Origin: Lineus longissimus
Lineage: Eukaryota > Nemertea > Pilidiophora > Heteronemertea > Lineidae
Length of the DNA stretch: 64,000 nt
Assembly (NCBI RefSeq): GCF_910592395.1
Contig: NC_088309.1
Location: 24,616,599 to 24,680,598, forward strand
Direction: 5' to 3'
The stretch's first letter is position 1. Each line of letters begins with the position of its first letter. This document shows positions 60,787 to 64,000 of the stretch, piece by piece. The position numbers were made by a program, and so were the translations under genes. The notes below the pieces were generated by a model that did not search any database, was not told where the DNA came from, and was given only the letters and a program-made list of their open reading frames with translations.

Positions 60787-62207
60787 GGTAGGTATCTGCT
60801 CCCCAACTTCCACCCTAATACGGTACAATAAGTTACCATTTGATGAGAATGGGACAATGCCCTCACTGTGTATGGAGTCATAGGGATAAGAAGACATTAT
60901 TCATTAGTGTTGGTACAAGTGATTTTGCCCAAAAAGCATGCGCATTCAAAAAACAAAATATGCAAGGTATCACGTATGTAACATGACCATGACGACGTGC
61001 AGAAAGTGCACTGGCCAGTGCATACCCTATGGCTATGTATAGTAAACATGGTAAACATGAACAACATCATTATTCATCGGCAGTTCATTTTACTCCGAGC
61101 TTTTCCTGAAACATATTGCCATGATGATTAGGCCTACCATGTACCATGACCAATAACGGCACTAGATCATGTAGATGTCAACAAGTTCACATGAACCGTA
61201 TAATCCCGCATAATCCCGCATGGCGCATGTGGGGCATGCGTCTAAACCAAAGCCCCAAAATCACTTGTTTTGGTCTATTTCACTTGTGTTTCCCCCGTCT
61301 CCCAGTCCATAATACATTTACAGTTTACAATCCCCGATCATGGCCCAACAAAAGGTCATCGGTTGACTAAAGCCAAGGAACACAACTGTTCAATGGATTT
61401 ATAGTTGAATGCGATCAAACTACATCTTTTCAATCGTGGATTGTAAATTTAACCCCATGGGCCTAGGGAAGGCCCTATAACAATACTTTCGACACAGTTA
61501 TTATCTCCGCTGCCTCCACCATGTTACACACAGTGCTCACTGCTGATTCTAAAATGCGCCACCTAGTCAATTGCACTATCGTCATCACCTCATCATACTT
61601 CATTGACATTACAGGCACACATTGACATAGACCACTGTTGCAATCAACGACACAGTCGCTATCCAAGTAGCATTATAGAGGTAATTATCATTATCATACC
61701 TCATTAGCATGTGAACCAATCGCGTCGCGTCCTTTGCGATCACGGCAAAGCCTCATGGAATAATGTCTTTCAACGTTGAATAATTTTTCATATTCCATGC
61801 CTACAACTTCAATTTCTTCATAATCCATGGCTAGAAGTTCAATACTAATATAATATCCAAGATAAAGTTACAAGAAGTAGTCAATAGGGGTCTCTCACCT
61901 CTCACTGTATGTCCACACTATTCACGCTTGTACGAGGAATACATTCAATGCTGAATCTAACAACACCCAGTGCCCTTACTCTGTATATTAGTCACTGGAA
62001 GATGGCCCATTTCACTCCTTGCTTCTACTTCACCTATAGTCTCATTGCAAACGCCTCAGTTCTATGATATCACATTCACTTTCAGCTGTCATGCAACACA
62101 ACAACTGTGCTATCTGCCATCGCACATCAACGAAGAAGTGCAGCCGCCCACATTCCACCTCACGTCTGTCTGACCAGCTGCAATCCTCGAGGACGCCCCA
62201 CTGTACC
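60787..62207. other. Non-coding stretch between repeat copies
   Basis: I see no supported gene in this interval between the two 135-bp copies. Confidence 0.4.
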
Positions 62208-62342
62208 ACGATTTCACTACGATGTTTGACAAGAAGGAGCAGTGCGCGAGATAGGCTAATGAGCAGACTTCCCTCGCTTGAGTTTCGGAAGAATGTTCCA
62301 TATCGCGCTAAGCTGACCACTGCTGACCATGACAGGCGTGCA
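62208..62342. repeat. Direct repeat, 135 bp, copy 2
   Basis: Partner of 60652-60786 in the same orientation, 1556 bases away. Sequence past the repeat ends differs between copies, so the boundaries are sharp. Confidence 0.88.
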
Positions 62343-62486
62343 TTGGACTGGTACAGGTTGGAACTGAACATTGAATATGCTGGTGGTGACGCTTTCTGAT
62401 GAGAAGTTGGTCGTGACTGATGCAGTATCCTTGGACTTGTCCACAGCATCGTTCAATCATTGCTCTCTGAGCTGCCTTGATTCTGT

Positions 62487-62549
62487 ACCCAAATACTAAG
62501 ACCAAATGCCTGTTGACTGTGCTTTAAGAGAGACTGGCGCCATGCCTAG
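62487..62549. repeat. 63-bp direct repeat, copy 1
   Basis: Starts ACCCAAATAC and ends CATGCCTAG. It matches 62845-62907 with two mismatches seen. It contains the GTTGACTGTGCTTTAAGAGA word that also forms the hairpin at 62869-62930. Confidence 0.85.
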
Positions 62550-62844
62550 AGATATGACTGACCCCTATTGGCAAATTTGTATGACTTTATCTTGCCTACC
62601 TAGCTGCTGCCTATAGTCTCCCTTTAACTGCGGAACACTTCAAAGTCGATAAAATGCCATGTTCCACCTTTTAATGTGTTCAGACTGCCATTTTCAAAAT
62701 AATCAAGTCAGGACACTGCCTTCTAGTCTCATAATAAATTTTGCTTTCCTCAATATATAATAACATTTCTTCTTCTTCAATGCTTTCATCATTCCAAACT
62801 TCTCCTCCTCTGACTTTTACAGGGGTACAGTCATGGCAATCAAA

Positions 62845-62907
62845 ACCCAAATACTGAGACCAAATGCCTGTTGACTGTGCTTTAAGAGAGACTGGCACCA
62901 TGCCTAG
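62845..62907. repeat. 63-bp direct repeat, copy 2
   Basis: Second copy, 358 bases after the first, abutting the SINE 3' end. Its right part is the left arm of a perfect inverted repeat. Confidence 0.85.
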
Positions 62908-62930
62908 TCTCTCTTAAAGCACAGTCAACA
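62869..62930. repeat. Perfect 25-bp inverted repeat with 12-bp loop
   Basis: Arms 62869-62893 and 62906-62930 are exact inverse complements around GGCACCATGCCT. The left arm lies in the 63-bp repeat, the right arm in the 3' end of the SINE. The hairpin arose where the SINE joins a repeat sharing its terminal sequence in opposite orientation. Confidence 0.85.
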
Positions 62931-63205
62931 GACACCAACCCCCTCAGACTCAGAAACCACAAACGCCCAACCCTTCCTGCTACCCTAATACTTCTGGGTG
63001 GGGTCTTAGCTTGCCCTGGCATAGACACCAGATACAAGGAACCTCGGTTTTGAGTCTCATTCGAAGGACTGTGAAGAGCCAGGAATTTTAGTTCCTTGAA
63101 AGCCACGCCGGTTCATCCAGACACACGATCATGGGTTCTTCCCGGGATCGAACCCGGTCCCTATTGTGTGGTGGCCAGCAGTGTAAACCACTAGGCCATG
63201 CGACC
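62906..63205 (-). mobile_element. tRNA-derived SINE, about 300 bp
   Basis: The minus-strand 5' end is tRNA-like. GGTCGCA is followed by an A box TGGCCTAGTGG (63198-63188) and a B box GGTTCGATCCC (63154-63144), 33 bases apart, as in internal RNA polymerase III promoters. An unrelated body of over 200 bases follows, including CTCTTCACAGTCCTTCGAAT, down to about 62906. The anticodon arm does not fold as a functional tRNA. I cannot name the family or its central domain. Confidence 0.75.
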
Positions 63206-63361
63206 AAAGAGTTTCTCACGATGACACATGAAATTTGTGTATGATGGAATCAATTATTGGCCTACGGCAGGCTGCTTCGACTTGGTGAACCCCGGTTTGA
63301 ACAGTTACAGCCACGGCCGCTAAGGAATTAGTTTGATGTCTATAGCTACAGAAAAAACAAA
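63206..63361 (+). promoter_or_regulatory. Presumed 5' flank/5' UTR of the GKAP1-like gene
   Basis: Only about 156 bases separate the SINE head from the start codon of the GKAP1-like exon. No TATA box is evident. Transcription must start here, inside the SINE, or in an upstream untranslated exon. Confidence 0.3.
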
Positions 63362-63562
63362 ATGGCAGCCAAAGCATTGCCGGTGCATGCAAAACCTTCT
63401 CGATTTGCTTTGCTAAAAATCGAAGATGATGAGGATGATGACAATGCTACAAGCTGCCAGCCTAATGAGAAAGAATATGGCAAAGGAAACCAGCAAGCTG
63501 GGGCTTCAAAAAAGAAGAAAAAGAAGCGAAAGGGCGAGGGAAGCCAGTCGGAAAATGCAGAG
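63362..63562 (+). CDS. GKAP1-like, first coding exon (gene continues off window)
   Basis: ATG 63362 lies in a strong context (AAAATGG). The exon encodes about 67 residues. An N-terminal KPSRFALLKIEDDEDDD (11-27) matches the N-terminal xxSRFALLxxxD signature of G kinase-anchoring protein 1, a coiled-coil Golgi adaptor for cGMP-dependent protein kinase I. A basic run KKKKKKRKGEG (50-60) and then SQSENAE follow, corresponding to the lysine-rich segment and SEANEL of vertebrate GKAP1 (from memory). I end the exon at GAG|GTTGTC because the family sequence continues with Leu there; the donor is not ideal. Translation past it soon leaves the family pattern. No downstream exon is recognisable in the last 440 bases. 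Confidence 0.7.
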
Positions 63563-64000
63563 GTTGTCCATCCATCCATCACAATGAGTGCATTCGCCGA
63601 TTCGGGCTCGGTCATAGGCCTACATTCGTGTGTACGCCGCACAGTGCATGCATGCCTGTTTTAAACATACTGACATTTCCAAATTAGATCCTCGCACCAG
63701 TTTGAGGTTGCTCTTTAAACATGTCAAAGCCAAAACAAACCTGAATATAGGCACATATCAGACAAAGGAATATGAAAAAAAATTTCGGCCATTTCATGAT
63801 TTTCATTTGAAACGGCCCTTTTGAAAACCCAGTCGGTGGATATAGGCCTAGAGTGGTTTCAAACTTTCATACATACACACATATACATGTATTTACTGCG
63901 ATAGGCTTGACATCACGTGGATATGTCGCTGTAAAATAACTGCAGTTCTGGAATTCAGTGCAACATAGGAGGACGTTCTCTTGACTCTTCGAATGAATTT
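63563..64000. other. Probable intron 1 of the GKAP1-like gene
   Basis: No coding exon of the family is seen. A 64-codon frame at 63630-63824 starts at TTG and matches nothing known. Confidence 0.4.

Noticed and set aside
63135-63205. Functional tRNA gene
   Set aside because: A and B boxes are present, but the anticodon arm does not form properly and a SINE body follows, so it is a SINE head.

Overview
This is a window of animal nuclear DNA. It is AT-rich and gene-poor, with spliced genes, short dispersed transposon relics and frequent ACATGTA and TAGGCCT words. Those words, a two-module LRR-Ig receptor, MYDGF-type and GKAP1-like genes, CR1/L2-type LINE and tRNA-SINE debris and TA-flanked fold-back elements suggest a marine invertebrate (an invertebrate deuterostome or a lophotrochozoan). 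I cannot fix the species. Nothing here is bacterial: no operons, CRISPR or rRNA.

Layout. About 1-5.0 kb: no recognised gene. 5.01-8.45 kb (+): an intronless gene for a 1146-residue single-pass membrane protein built as two successive LRR-Ig modules with a short tail and a nearby AATAAA. 8.5-49 kb: mostly non-coding. It holds two candidate + strand exons (24.3 and 28.1 kb), a trace of a Polinton-like DNA polymerase B, LINE C-terminal relics at 39.1 and 42.4 kb, a 118-bp fold-back element at 33.1 kb, a perfect 56-bp direct repeat at 36.2/37.0 kb, and CRE-containing promoter-like islands.

49.3-58.7 kb (-) is the gene-rich end. It holds a SAM-dependent methyltransferase, two tandem spliced MYDGF-family genes (ER/secretory proteins with a signal peptide and a C-terminal retrieval tetrapeptide, HDEL in one and RTEL in the other), and a TATA-driven four-exon gene for a 66-residue secreted peptide with six cysteines. 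No single ORF shows the three spliced genes; I assembled them from splice sites, intron phase and homology between the paralogues.

59-64 kb: a repeat-rich segment with duplicated blocks, a hairpin, a tRNA-derived SINE on the minus strand, and the first coding exon of a GKAP1-like gene on the plus strand that runs off the window. A decayed copy of part of that exon lies 4 kb upstream.

Three genes or gene groups act at the cell surface or in the secretory pathway (LRR-Ig receptor, MYDGF pair, cysteine-rich peptide). Nothing in the sequence shows that they act together. The least familiar items are the cysteine-rich peptide gene and the diverged MYDGF pair.
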